Below are positions 16,716 through 25,071 of a stretch of DNA of 37,364 nt, piece by piece. This DNA is from an uncultured Arcanobacterium sp. (lineage in GTDB: Bacteria > Actinomycetota > Actinomycetes > Actinomycetales > Actinomycetaceae): positions 1-37,364 of the forward strand of contig CAMCHI010000012.1 in assembly GCA_945874735.1 (NCBI GenBank), read 5' to 3'. The position numbers and the translations under genes were made by a program. A model generated the notes under the pieces. It was not told the DNA's origin, did no database searches, and saw only the letters and a list, made by a program, of their open reading frames with translations. How positions within the stretch are numbered: the first letter of the stretch is position 1; the number at the start of each line of letters is the position of its first letter.

Positions 16716-18196
16716 CAGTTCCCTGTGCTTTCGTTAGTATCATTGACAGGGTTAGTACTGCTGGTGTCGCTCGGAGTGGTGGAATTAGAGGAGTTGCTTG
16801 ATTCTGATTGTGTGCCCTGATAGGTAGGGGAGTTGCTGGTAGTGTTTTTCACGTTAGTGTAGTTACGTAAACTTTCCACTACTTCTCGAGCTGCACTTAA
16901 ACTATCGCGCGTAATAGGGGATTTTAAGCGGTCTCGAGCAAAGGACTGTAACTGCGCTACTGGCAAGTTGGTAATTTCATGTACTTGATTTAAGGAAAGC
17001 GGGCCAATATCGTAGGGCACACCTTTGTAGATAGCTACATATTCACCAGCAGGTGCTATATAGTAGCGGGTTTGTGTCCAGCTATAGCCAGCTAAAAGCC
17101 CGCCAGATAGGAGCACTAATACTCCTAGAGCAGCAAAAATTTTGGCGAAGATATTATTTTGTTTAGTAGTAATGGAAGGTTCAGAGGGATGTGTGCTAAA
17201 TGGGTTAGCGTCCTTGGCGGGATATTGGGTAAAGCCAGCGGGAGGACTTCCGTATCCGAGAGTAAAGTCAGGGGTAGGAGTGGTGATTAACGGTTCAATG
17301 CTACGAGTAGCTACCGCACCTACTTTCACTGGGGTAGGTAAACGGGAAAAATCAGTATTGTTAGACGGTAAATTCTTGTAGTGCGAATTAGGAGAGGTAG
17401 AGCTAATTGGCGGAGTATTAACTTCCGCGGAATCAACCGTTGTGATGTTAGTTGATAGAGTAGCAGAGGGATTTTGCTCTACAATATCTGCCACGATTAC
17501 CGTGATATTATCGGGTGCTCCAGCCACTAAAGCCATGCCGATTAGTTCATCTACGCATTTAGTTAAATCTGGTTGGTTGGTGAGAGTTTGCGTGATAGCA
17601 GCATGGCTTACCACGCCAAATAGACCGTCTGAACACAACAACCAGCGATCCCCTGGCACAGCTTCTCGGATTGACTCATCTAGTTTGATTACTTCTGGTG
17701 AATCCCCTAAAGCACGAGTAACCATATTGCGTTTCGGGTGTTTAGCGGCTTCTTCAGCGGTAATCTGCCCGGTATCTACCATTAATTGCACGAGAGTGTG
17801 ATCATGCGTTACTTGGATTAGTTTATTTTTCCGGAGCAGATAAGCGCGTGAATCGCCAATATGGATCATGCCTAGTTTATTTTCGGAACGCAATAAGGCA
17901 ATACACGTGGTACCCATGCCAGCTAGTTGCGGATTGTTAAGGGAGCGTTGTATTAAATCTTGATGTGCTTGTTCCACTGCGTATCGCAAACGGGGCACTA
18001 ATTCTTCAGCTGGATATACGTTATCAAGAGTGCTCAAATAGGTGACAGCTACCGTTGAGGCGGTGTCGCCCCCAGCAGCTCCTCCCATGCCGTCAGCTAA
18101 CACTAAGAGATTAGAGGAAGCAAAGCCGGAATCTTGGTTGGTTTTACGTACAAGTCCAATATCAGAACCGGCAGCATATTTAATCGTAATACTCAC
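16715..18196 (-). CDS. pstP: PP2C-family Ser/Thr protein phosphatase (PstP)
   Basis: 493 residues. The N-terminal 240 form a PP2C domain with the metal-binding motifs: RKTNQDSGF (Asp), VLADGMGGAAGGD, HIGDSRAYLLR, WLLCSDGLFG and PDNITVIVADI. A long Ser/Thr/Pro/Asn-rich linker, one transmembrane helix (IFAALGVLVLLSGGLLAG) and an extracytoplasmic Ser/Asn-rich tail follow, matching the topology of PstP. It reverses PknB phosphorylation. Overlaps fhaB by four bases and rodA by one. Confidence 0.95.
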   Translation of the reverse strand: MSITIKYAAGSDIGLVRKTNQDSGFASSNLLVLADGMGGAAGGDTASTVAVTYLSTLDNVYPAEELVPRLRYAVEQAHQDLIQRSLNNPQLAGMGTTCIALLRSENKLGMIHIGDSRAYLLRKNKLIQVTHDHTLVQLMVDTGQITAEEAAKHPKRNMVTRALGDSPEVIKLDESIREAVPGDRWLLCSDGLFGVVSHAAITQTLTNQPDLTKCVDELIGMALVAGAPDNITVIVADIVEQNPSATLSTNITTVDSAEVNTPPISSTSPNSHYKNLPSNNTDFSRLPTPVKVGAVATRSIEPLITTPTPDFTLGYGSPPAGFTQYPAKDANPFSTHPSEPSITTKQNNIFAKIFAALGVLVLLSGGLLAGYSWTQTRYYIAPAGEYVAIYKGVPYDIGPLSLNQVHEITNLPVAQLQSFARDRLKSPITRDSLSAAREVVESLRNYTNVKNTTSNSPTYQGTQSESSNSSNSTTPSDTSSTNPVNDTNESTGN

Positions 18197-18705
18197 TGCA
18201 TAAACTCCAATACGGTCTTGCCAATAGTTATTTGTAACCCAGGGCTAAGCGGGTAGGGTTGGAAGATTTGTTGCTGGTTTATCCACGTGCCGTTAGTGGA
18301 ATTTAGATCTTCCACGAAAAAAACCGTGCCTTGCTGGCTATTTTGGTGGAAGAAACGTGCATGGCGAGAGGAAGCATAGCCGTCGTCCAACACTAAAGCA
18401 GAATCAGGGGAACGTCCTACAATCACTGGGTGGTTGCCTAAAGGTAAGATAGTGCCGGTGAGTGGGCCAGCTACTACTACGAGGCGCGGGTCAGGGAAAT
18501 TGGAAAGTGCGCCTGGAGTTGCGGAAAAATCTGGTGAAGCGGGAGTAGCGGAAGAAACTGAGGGAGCAGATTTACGGTTTCTGCGGAACTTTTTACTAGG
18601 AGTACCAGCTAAATCGTTCTTTACTGCCCACACTATGAGCAGTACAAACAGCCAGATTAGGGCGAGAAAACCGTAGCGGAGTAGAGTAAAAATAAACACG
18701 TTCAT
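18193..18705 (-). CDS. fhaB: FHA-domain membrane protein FhaB (FipA-like)
   Basis: 170 residues from the ATG at 18705, chosen because it lies two bases after the fhaA stop with GGAG five bases upstream and begins MNVFIFTLLRYGFLALIW, the usual start; a longer frame to 18726 would overlap fhaA. One N-terminal helix is followed by a basic linker (KKFRRNRK) and a C-terminal FHA domain with GRSPDSALVL, ASSRHARF and NSTNGTW, the phosphothreonine-binding Arg, Ser/His and Asn motifs. It reads PknB phosphorylation and in mycobacteria links the kinase system to division and wall synthesis. Confidence 0.94.
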   Translation of the reverse strand: MNVFIFTLLRYGFLALIWLFVLLIVWAVKNDLAGTPSKKFRRNRKSAPSVSSATPASPDFSATPGALSNFPDPRLVVVAGPLTGTILPLGNHPVIVGRSPDSALVLDDGYASSRHARFFHQNSQQGTVFFVEDLNSTNGTWINQQQIFQPYPLSPGLQITIGKTVLEFMQ

Positions 18706-18707
18706 AA

Positions 18708-19400
18708 TTACTCCGGGGTGCTCCAAAACATGATTTTAGTGTGCCCGATAGTGATAGTGTTTCCGTCTACTAAAGTGGCAGCAGAGATGCGATGCCCTTC
18801 CACGAAAGTGCCGTTTGTGGTGTTAAGGTCAGTGGCAATAACGCCATTAGGCGTGATTTTTAATTCGAGATGGCGGCGGGAAATACCGTTATCGTCTAAA
18901 GTAATATCGCAGGCAGAGCCACGTCCGATAACGGTTATAGTGCCGGTGAGTAGATAGCGCTCGCCGTTAATATCTAAAATAGGGTTTTGGGCAGATGCTT
19001 GGGCGATAACGGCGGGAGCTACCGCCCCGCGACGAGAAGTGCCTTTTACTGTGATTTTGCCTTTAGGGAGTGTTTCGTTTTCTAAAAATTCGATACTGAT
19101 AGGCCCTAAGAAAGTGTAACGCTGATCTTGGGCGTGATCTTTAGCAATTGCGGCAAGTTCAGTGCTTAACTCGTATTCACCCCACTCGTTGATTTTTTCG
19201 TAATCATGGACGGACAGGGAAATCTGGAAAATGTTAGGGGCGATAGTGCGACTGCTAGACATCACGGTAGCGCGCTCATCCATCGCTTTTTTAATACCGG
19301 TAGCTAACTCTACTGGTTTTAGGCTAGACCGAAACGCGCGGGAAAAGAGGTTATCTACCGCGTTTTCTACGCTTTTTTCGATGCGCTCAAAAGTTCCCAT
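18708..19400 (-). CDS. fhaA: DUF3662/FHA protein FhaA
   Basis: 230 residues: an N-terminal DUF3662 domain (opening MGTFERIEKSVENAVDNLFSR, with PVELATGIKKAMDE) of about 120 residues, and a C-terminal FHA domain with GRGSACDI, GISRRHLEL and LNTTNGTFVEG. No transmembrane segment. The linker is shorter than in mycobacterial FhaA. FHA binds phosphothreonine on PknB and on wall-synthesis regulators. First gene of the operon: AAGGAG is placed three bases before its ATG, a strong ribosome-binding site. Confidence 0.95.
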   Translation of the reverse strand: MGTFERIEKSVENAVDNLFSRAFRSSLKPVELATGIKKAMDERATVMSSSRTIAPNIFQISLSVHDYEKINEWGEYELSTELAAIAKDHAQDQRYTFLGPISIEFLENETLPKGKITVKGTSRRGAVAPAVIAQASAQNPILDINGERYLLTGTITVIGRGSACDITLDDNGISRRHLELKITPNGVIATDLNTTNGTFVEGHRISAATLVDGNTITIGHTKIMFWSTPE

Positions 19401-19717
19401 TATGCTCCTTGCTGGCAGGTTTCCTAGATTTCAGTGAATTAAAGGTGGAGTTAATCATCTATTTTACTGGTTTTCCAGTGCAGCGTGGGAGAACTTGCAG
19501 GAATAGTGGATAAAAGTGTGCTTATAGCTGACAACATCACAGCAGTAATAGTATGCTTAAACTTGCTGATACTTTACTTAAGTTTCTAAAAGTTTAGCTG
19601 CTAAGCAGGGGCACTACAGTGACTTGCGGTAGTGGTTACTATGGTGGCTGGTAGGCTAGCAGGTCTTGCTTATCAAGGAAGAAATAGCGATTAGGTGAGT
19701 GGAGGCGCGCTGTTTAA
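19401..19717. other. Intergenic region between fhaA operon and tRNA-Leu
   Basis: About 317 bases without a credible gene. It must hold the minus-strand promoter of the fhaA-pknB operon and the plus-strand tRNA promoter. On the minus strand TTGTCA (near 19530) is a possible -35, but no -10 at good spacing stands out; I cannot fix either promoter. One near-match to a DnaA box (AGTGGATAA, one mismatch) lies near 19505. Confidence 0.5.
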
Positions 19718-19804
19718 GCTCGAGTGGCGGAATTGGTAGACGCGCACGGTTCAGGTCCGTGTGCCTTCACGGGCGTAGGGGTTCGAGTCCCCTTTCGAGC
19801 ACCA
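19718..19804 (+). tRNA. tRNA-Leu(CAG)
   Basis: 87 bases including an encoded CCA. Acceptor GCTCGAG pairs with TTCGAGC (one G-T); the D arm GCG...CGC includes GGTAGA; anticodon stem CACGG/CCGTG encloses TTCAGGT with anticodon CAG; the long variable arm marks a class II tRNA; the T arm is GGGG-TTCGAGT-CCCC. Decodes CUG leucine codons. Confidence 0.95.
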
Positions 19805-19805
19805 T

Positions 19806-19855
19806 TAGGACTACCTTTGTGATATGAATGCACCAAGGTAGTCCTATTTTGTTTT
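19806..19855 (+). terminator. Terminator of tRNA-Leu
   Basis: TAGGACTACCTT (19806-19817) pairs perfectly over 12 bases with 19835-19846, followed by TTTTGTTTTT. Starts two bases after the tRNA CCA. Confidence 0.9.
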
Positions 19856-19938
19856 TATGGTTGATTACTGATTTTTTTAAAATCGTTCGTAATATTTTGT
19901 TGAGATTTAGTGGGTTTGCTGTATTGAGTTAATGTGGT

Positions 19939-20388
19939 TTATTTGCTCTGTTCACACCGTTTTATTTCAAGAATCAGATCATTTACGACGTCAGACATGA
20001 ATATCTGTTTGAGTTCTGCTTCCATTGAGTGTTGTACACGTTGAGTTTTGTCGTTAATAGCCGCATGAATGTTTTTACCGACAGGGCAATCAGGGTGTGG
20101 ATTTTCATGAAAGTGGAAAAGTCCAGATTGGTGGATTGATTCAACAGCTTCATAAATATCATAAAAAGAAATGTTATGCAGAGGTTTAGCAAGCAAAAAT
20201 CCACCACTGCCTTGTCGAGAATCAATAATCCCCGCAGCTTTAAGTTTCGATAAGACTGTTCGGATAATGACGGGGTTTACTTGAATACTGCTAGCTAGCA
20301 CATTACTTGTAACCCTCATCTCGTCTTTATAGAGGTCTATGAATGCTAAAGCATGTATGGCAATGGTGAATCTGCTTGTTATCTGCAT
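19939..20388 (-). CDS. Rrf2-family transcriptional regulator (single-cysteine, YwnA-like)
   Basis: 149 residues. Winged helix in the first 85 residues (MQITSRFTIAIHALAFID, recognition-helix region QVNPVIIRTVLSKLKAAGI, wing SRQGSGGFLLAKP), then a dimerisation helix. Instead of the three clustered cysteines of iron-sulphur Rrf2 proteins (IscR, NsrR) it has DCPVGKNI with one conserved Cys and a second Cys near the end, as in redox/electrophile-responsive YwnA-type members. It lies 14 bases downstream of an NAD(P)-binding oxidoreductase gene and is co-transcribed with it; Bacillus ywnA-ywnB pairs show the same association. It probably represses its own operon. Confidence 0.88.
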   Translation of the reverse strand: MQITSRFTIAIHALAFIDLYKDEMRVTSNVLASSIQVNPVIIRTVLSKLKAAGIIDSRQGSGGFLLAKPLHNISFYDIYEAVESIHQSGLFHFHENPHPDCPVGKNIHAAINDKTQRVQHSMEAELKQIFMSDVVNDLILEIKRCEQSK

Positions 20389-20402
20389 AAGTTTTATGTG
20401 CG

Positions 20403-21032
20403 TTACTCGCTGACTACACTGATGCGTTCATTAATGTGGTTTCCGGATTCAATTTCATCTACCACAGCTACTGCATAGTCAGCATAAGAGATTACGCTTT
20501 CTCCTTTACTGTTCAATACTAGCTCGTCACCGCCAATGATGTAAATGCCAGTACGCTTACCTTCTGGCTGGAAATCTCCCGCGGGGCTAATATAAGTCCA
20601 CTGAGTGTCTTCTACCTTACGCAATATTGCCAGTGCATTTGCGTGACCTTTTACTACTGGGAGAAGTTCTTCAGGAAAATTGGTGACGTCAAGAACGGTC
20701 TTGGTGTGCTCTGGGTTCACGTAAAGACTACCAGCGCCTCCTACTACCAAAAGGCGCGTTTTAGTGCCTGAAAGTTCTTTTGCTAGATGAGCGGTTGCTG
20801 CCGGAATAAGTTCAAGTGCTTCAGGAGTCCAGTCTCCATATGCATTTACTACTGCATCGAATCCGGCAATATCTTCTCTGGTGAGCTCGAAGAGATTTTT
20901 GTTGATGGTACTGCTTGCTACGGTTTTGTTTTCACCTCGCACGATAGCTGTGACGTCAAAGCCACGATTTACTGCTTCTTGCACAATGAGCTTTCCTGCT
21001 TTTCCGTTTGCTGCAACGACTGCAATTTTCAT
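20403..21032 (-). CDS. NAD(P)-binding atypical SDR oxidoreductase (NmrA/YwnB-like)
   Basis: 209 residues. The Rossmann start MKIAVVAANGKAGKLIVQEAV carries AANGKAG in place of the usual GATGxxG, then AIVR before an adenine-site loop, DAVVNAYGDW, RLLVVGGAGSLYV and WTYISPAGDF. The length and motifs match the NAD(P)H-binding (NAD_binding_10) family, which reduces quinones, flavins or related electrophiles. First gene of a two-gene operon with an Rrf2 regulator; a TTGACA-17-TACTTT promoter lies 55 bases upstream. GGAGAAG ten bases before ATG is a fair ribosome-binding site. Confidence 0.85.
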   Translation of the reverse strand: MKIAVVAANGKAGKLIVQEAVNRGFDVTAIVRGENKTVASSTINKNLFELTREDIAGFDAVVNAYGDWTPEALELIPAATAHLAKELSGTKTRLLVVGGAGSLYVNPEHTKTVLDVTNFPEELLPVVKGHANALAILRKVEDTQWTYISPAGDFQPEGKRTGIYIIGGDELVLNSKGESVISYADYAVAVVDEIESGNHINERISVVSE

Positions 21033-21086
21033 GTGGTTTCTTCTCCTAAACTTGTAATTTTTTATATTACCACTTGGACAATATTT

Positions 21087-21115
21087 AAAGTATCACTGAT
21101 TTTAGAGCTTGTCAA
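21087..21115 (-). promoter_or_regulatory. Promoter of the oxidoreductase-rrf2 operon
   Basis: Read on the minus strand: a perfect -35 TTGACA (21115-21110), 17 bases, and TACTTT (21092-21087). The -35 overlaps a GCTTGT half-site whose mate ACAAG(T) is at 21126-21131; another ACTTGTAAT (21050-21058) mirrors ATTACAAGT (21123-21131). These words match those in the operator of the second Rrf2 gene. Confidence 0.65.
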
Positions 21116-21340
21116 AATATTTATTACAAGTGCCTAGGATTTCTGGTTTCATATAGAAAGATTGGGATGAAAATACTGCTTAGCTATGGTTTTGTAAGGC
21201 CTTATATGGTTGTGTGGGGTGATGGGTTTAAGTTTCATGAAATATGGTTAGGTTTTAGGTGTTGGGTGTGGGGAAGAGTCTAATGTGCATTAACCTCTAA
21301 ATTTGCAGCGGTTTTATTTGAAATTGATTTCTATTTTTAA

Positions 21341-21377
21341 TTAACTTAGACTTGTATCATAAACAAGTACAAGTTAA
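21341..21377 (+). promoter_or_regulatory. Operator-like 37-bp dyad before the second rrf2 gene
   Basis: Perfect outer arms TTAACTT (21341-21347) and AAGTTAA (21371-21377) and perfect inner arms ACTTGT (21350-21355) and ACAAGT (21363-21368) share one centre at 21359. A second ACAAGT follows directly (21369-21374). It ends 32 bases before the GTG start, where an Rrf2 dimer would block transcription. The dyad is seen; binding by Rrf2 is inferred. Confidence 0.7.
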
Positions 21378-21409
21378 GGTTAGTAAAGAATCATTGGAGA
21401 GTAATTTCT

Positions 21410-21844
21410 GTGGATACCAAATTTTCCGTTGCCTTGCATATCTTAACGATGATTGCTGAAAGTAAGAGACCGCTTTCTTCTCAAGCGCTCGCTAATAGTG
21501 TGGGCACTAATCCAAGCTATATCCGCAAAGTTATTGCTCTGTTGAAAAACGCAGGATTAATTTCTTCAAGCCAAGGAAAAGTTGGTTATGAGATGACTAA
21601 GAAAGTGGCAGAAATTAGTCTTTTAGATATTTACTTTGCCACACAAGAGATTAACGCCATTAGTCTTTTCCAAATCCATCAATATTCTAATCCTGAATGT
21701 CCAGTTGGTGAGCATATCGAGAACGCTATAAGCCCTATATTTAGGAAGGTGGAAGGGGAACTAGCACAGCAACTTAAGGCTCATACACTGGCAGATATTA
21801 TTAACAATATTTATGTCCAAGCAGGCAGAACACGTAAGTACTAA
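21410..21844 (+). CDS. Rrf2-family transcriptional regulator, paralogue
   Basis: 144 residues, GTG start with GGAGAG eight bases upstream. Same layout as the Rrf2 protein at 19939: MDTKFSVALHILTMIAE, helix-turn-helix TNPSYIRKVIALLKNAGLI, wing SSQGKVGYEMTK, and a single Cys in ECPVGEHI, so it is also the iron-sulphur-free, thiol-based type. Divergent from the other Rrf2 operon and followed by a quinone-oxidoreductase-like gene, its likely target together with itself. The 37-bp dyad upstream is the probable autoregulatory operator. Confidence 0.88.
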   Translation: MDTKFSVALHILTMIAESKRPLSSQALANSVGTNPSYIRKVIALLKNAGLISSSQGKVGYEMTKKVAEISLLDIYFATQEINAISLFQIHQYSNPECPVGEHIENAISPIFRKVEGELAQQLKAHTLADIINNIYVQAGRTRKY

Positions 21845-22043
21845 TTAATAATTATTGGCTTTGCCGTAAAACGTGACCGTTAGGCTTTTATTGGAGCGTA
21901 GTACAGCAGCTAAATCAAAAAATAATTGCCCACACTTCAGTAGCTATGCACTTATCAAATACTAGAAACGCCGACCTTTATAACAGACAGTAAAGGCTAA
22001 ACCGTAATTTATTCCTACCAACAAAATGCAAATAGAAAGAATA

Positions 22044-23057
22044 ATGCATATGAAAGCAGCACAATTAAAGTCGTATAACAAAAAGAATCTCAATCTCGAT
22101 ATAGTTGAAGTGCCAAAACCACACGTTCAAGCCAATCAAGTACTTATAAAAGTCTTAACCGCAGGTGTCAATCCACTTGATAACATGATTACTCGCGGTG
22201 AGGTTAAGTTGATTCTTCCATATCAAACTCCCCTTATTGCGGGAAATGAAGTGGTAGGACTGGTCGAAGTCGTGGGTGAAAACGTAACTGACTTTATAGT
22301 TGGTGAACGTGTTTTTGGACGTTTGCCACTAGCAAGAACTGGTGCTTTCGCTGAATACGTAGCAGTAGACGCCGCCGCTCTTGCTAAAGTGCCAGCTTAT
22401 CTAACTGATGAGGAGGCCGCAGGCGTACCATTAACAGCACTGACCATTATGCAAGCATTAGATTTAATGGGAGCAAAAACAGGACAGACTCTTTTCATCT
22501 CAGGAGGAACGAGCGGGGTGGGTGCTATGGCTATTCCGCTCGCCAAAGCCAAAGGATTGATGGTTTATACAAATGGCGATGCTGACAATCGTGACCGTGT
22601 CCTTGCTCTTGGAGTTGATCGGTTTATTGACTATAAAACCGAAGATTACAGCAAAACCTTATCTAATATTGATTTTGTCTTAGACACGCTCGGTGGAGCT
22701 GAAACGGAAAAACAATTCAGCATTCTTAAAAAGGGCGGTCATCTTGTTTCGCTACGTGCTATGCCAAATGGTAGCTTTGCTAAACGCATGAATTTGCCAA
22801 AGTGGAAACAGTTACTCTTTGGACTGGTTGGACGTAAATTTGACAAGTTAGCTCAGAAATACCAAGCCAAATATGACTTTATATTTGTGGAAAGCAACGG
22901 TAAACAATTGCAAGAAGTGGCAGATATATTCACCAGACTTGAAATAAAACCATCGGTTGATACTGTTTTCAACTTTTCAGACATTAATGAGGCATTGGAT
23001 AAGGTTGCTAACGGACGTTCACGTGGCAAAACTGTACTAAGCATGAAAGAAAACTAA
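22044..23057 (+). CDS. Zinc-free MDR-family NADP-dependent quinone oxidoreductase
   Basis: About 337 residues. The frame opens at 22026, but the family start is MKAAQLKSY (ATG 22050) or two codons earlier (ATG 22044, preferred because AGAAAG is five bases upstream). The GroES-like domain has AGVNPLDNMITRGE and VGERVFGR; the Rossmann domain has the MDR glycine motif SGGTSGVGAMAI and DFVLDTLGG. Structural-zinc cysteines are absent, as in quinone oxidoreductase/zeta-crystallin types that reduce electrophilic alkenals and quinones with NADPH. It follows the rrf2 paralogue after about 200 bases in the same direction. Confidence 0.88.
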   Translation: MHMKAAQLKSYNKKNLNLDIVEVPKPHVQANQVLIKVLTAGVNPLDNMITRGEVKLILPYQTPLIAGNEVVGLVEVVGENVTDFIVGERVFGRLPLARTGAFAEYVAVDAAALAKVPAYLTDEEAAGVPLTALTIMQALDLMGAKTGQTLFISGGTSGVGAMAIPLAKAKGLMVYTNGDADNRDRVLALGVDRFIDYKTEDYSKTLSNIDFVLDTLGGAETEKQFSILKKGGHLVSLRAMPNGSFAKRMNLPKWKQLLFGLVGRKFDKLAQKYQAKYDFIFVESNGKQLQEVADIFTRLEIKPSVDTVFNFSDINEALDKVANGRSRGKTVLSMKEN

Positions 23058-23397
23058 GATAACTTACATTAAATATTAAGCCACTATATTACTGTTAATA
23101 GCAGTAAAATCGTTTATCGTGAAGCGGGTATGTAATACTCAGGCGTACTATAATCGTGCGGATAAAGTCAGAAAGTGCTATCCCTGAAAATTGGGAATTT
23201 ATGTACTAATACCGCATTTTCTTTCGATATTTGCACATTTATAGTGCGCATGGGTGCATGAGTTAATCACTCCTATTTTTGTGAATACTAATGTGTTCAG
23301 TAAATCCTTTCCCTTACCCCTATACTCTTAATCTTATGCTGAAATCCGTATCTCTCCACCTATCTTCCATCAGGCTTTTTAGCTTAAACTTGGGGGT
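23058..23397. other. Gene-free region before nadE
   Basis: 340 bases without a credible gene. TTACTG/CAGTAA (around 23091-23108) forms a short hairpin with only a weak T run after it, a doubtful terminator for the oxidoreductase gene. The right end holds a start-proximal -10 for nadE. Confidence 0.5.
23385..23397 (+). promoter_or_regulatory. Leaderless-type -10 before nadE
   Basis: TAAACT (23385-23390) lies seven bases before ATG 23398, the same hexamer as in front of the glycosyltransferase. The run of five Gs between them is too near the ATG to act as a Shine-Dalgarno. Confidence 0.5.
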
Positions 23398-24219
23398 ATG
23401 CGTAGTTTACAAGCCCAAATTATTGCCCAGTTAGGGGTAAAATCGGTAATTGACCCAGCTGGCGAGGTAGCGGCACGGGTAGATTTTTTAGTGGATTATT
23501 TGCAGTTCACTAAAGCTAAAGGTTATGTGCTGGGTATATCTGGGGGTGTGGATTCCACTTTGGGTGGTAGATTAGCACAATTAGCGGTAGAGAAAGTACG
23601 TGCCTTGGGTGGAGATGCAAAATTCATGGCGGTTCGTTTACCTTATCTAACTCAGCAAGATGAAGCAGATGCGCAAGCAGCGCTAGACTTTATTGTCCCT
23701 GACATCACTATCACCTTAAATATTGCGGAAGCTACTCAAGGTTTGAGTGCTAGCTATCATGCGGCTACGGGAGTGCCGTTATCGGATTTCAACAAAGGTA
23801 ACGTGAAAGCCCGTTTGCGTATGGTGGCACAGTATGCTTTAGCAGGAGATGCGCAAATGTTGGTAGTGGGTACGGATCATGCTGCAGAAGCTATCACTGG
23901 TTTCTACACTAAATTTGGTGACGGTGGGGCAGACGTAATGCCTTTAGCTGGTTTAGCTAAAAAACAGGTGCGTGAACTGGTGGCATACTTAGGTGGCAGT
24001 AAGAATGTGGTGGAAAAAATGCCTACCGCTGATTTGCTAGACGGCAAACCAGGGCGAGCAGATGAAGAAGAACTAGGTATTTCCTATACGGATATTGACG
24101 CTTATCTATGCGGAGAAGATGTGCCGGTAGCGGTGGCGAACCAGTTAGAAAACTATTTTATGCGTACTCGGCATAAGCGCACTATGCCTGTAACTCCGCA
24201 GGATACGTGGTGGCGTTGA
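23398..24219 (+). CDS. nadE: NH3-dependent NAD+ synthetase
   Basis: 273 residues, the usual length for the ammonia-dependent enzyme (no N-terminal glutaminase domain). The ATP-pyrophosphatase P-loop SGGVDSTLGG is near residue 50; GNVKARLRM, GTDHAAEAITGFYTKFGDGGAD and PTADLLD follow as expected for deamido-NAD binding. It amidates nicotinic acid adenine dinucleotide to NAD+, the last step of NAD synthesis, in the cytoplasm. Stands alone with its own promoter and converges with the TRIC gene. Confidence 0.96.
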   Translation: MRSLQAQIIAQLGVKSVIDPAGEVAARVDFLVDYLQFTKAKGYVLGISGGVDSTLGGRLAQLAVEKVRALGGDAKFMAVRLPYLTQQDEADAQAALDFIVPDITITLNIAEATQGLSASYHAATGVPLSDFNKGNVKARLRMVAQYALAGDAQMLVVGTDHAAEAITGFYTKFGDGGADVMPLAGLAKKQVRELVAYLGGSKNVVEKMPTADLLDGKPGRADEEELGISYTDIDAYLCGEDVPVAVANQLENYFMRTRHKRTMPVTPQDTWWR

Positions 24220-24279
24220 TTATAAACTGCGTTTCACTATATAGCGCTATACTTACCTAATTAAATCCGTTTCTGTGGT

Positions 24280-24933
24280 TTATTCTGAAGTTTTGCTAGG
24301 TTTCTTTTGTCGGATACCTAAATTATATGGTTTAGGTAATATCCACTGATACCGGCGGGCTGCTAAACCTAAAATAGCGCAGCTAATGATTGCTGTTGCC
24401 ATGCCAACTTCGTACATTCCTTGTTTTTGGAAGAACACCATTTGGGCAGAAGCCAGTACCGAGAAAGTAGCGTACAGTGGGTATCCGCCAAAGATGGCAG
24501 GAATTTTATTTACTAGTACATCGCGGATTACTCCGCCACAACAAGCTGTCACTACTCCTAGAAAAATAGCGGGTACTACTCCTAAGCCAGCAGAGATACC
24601 TTTAGATGCTCCAGTAGCTGACCAGCACCCTAGTGCCAACACATCTCCTAACGCTAGTCCGCGTTGTGCCCATCTGTTTTCTAAAGGGATAAAGTAAGAA
24701 ATAGCGGCAGCGGTGAAAGCTCCTCCTAAATACCAAGGGTCTACTAAAGCCACTGGGAAACCAGTGCCTAACATCATGTCGCGTAGTAAACCGCCACCTA
24801 AAGCAGTGGCTGTACCTAACACGAGGAAACCGATAATGTCGAAGCCGTACCGTCTAGCAACGGCTGCGCCTAGTAACCCGTTACAAATCACGCCGGTAAC
24901 GTCCACTATCCGAAAAAGAACTTCTGGTTCCAC
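24280..24933 (-). CDS. Trimeric intracellular cation (TRIC) channel family protein, UPF0126/YicG type
   Basis: 217 residues, GTG start, seven hydrophobic helices in two inverted-topology repeats, each with the Gly-rich kink and basic pore motif: ALGGGLLRDMMLG in the first and CCGGVIRDVLVN in the second. Prokaryotic TRIC homologues form K+-permeable homotrimers; the physiological role in bacteria is not settled. The C-terminus is short and basic (QKKPSK). No obvious partner nearby. Confidence 0.9.
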   Translation of the reverse strand: MEPEVLFRIVDVTGVICNGLLGAAVARRYGFDIIGFLVLGTATALGGGLLRDMMLGTGFPVALVDPWYLGGAFTAAAISYFIPLENRWAQRGLALGDVLALGCWSATGASKGISAGLGVVPAIFLGVVTACCGGVIRDVLVNKIPAIFGGYPLYATFSVLASAQMVFFQKQGMYEVGMATAIISCAILGLAARRYQWILPKPYNLGIRQKKPSKTSE

Positions 24934-25071
24934 TTAAATATCCGATGCTGTTGAGAGTGAAGTTTTCTTATATTAACTTGTTTAGTTTCTGGCGCTTGAC
25001 AGCTTATGTTTGAGATGCGTTGTGCTTAAAACTAAAAGTGTCGTACTTAAAACCAGAAATAATAACTTAGG

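Noticed and set aside
19718-23400. tRNA-Leu as attachment site of an integrated element carrying the Rrf2 island
   Set aside because: No integrase gene and no second copy of the tRNA 3' end was seen on the right side of the island; tRNA proximity alone is not evidence.
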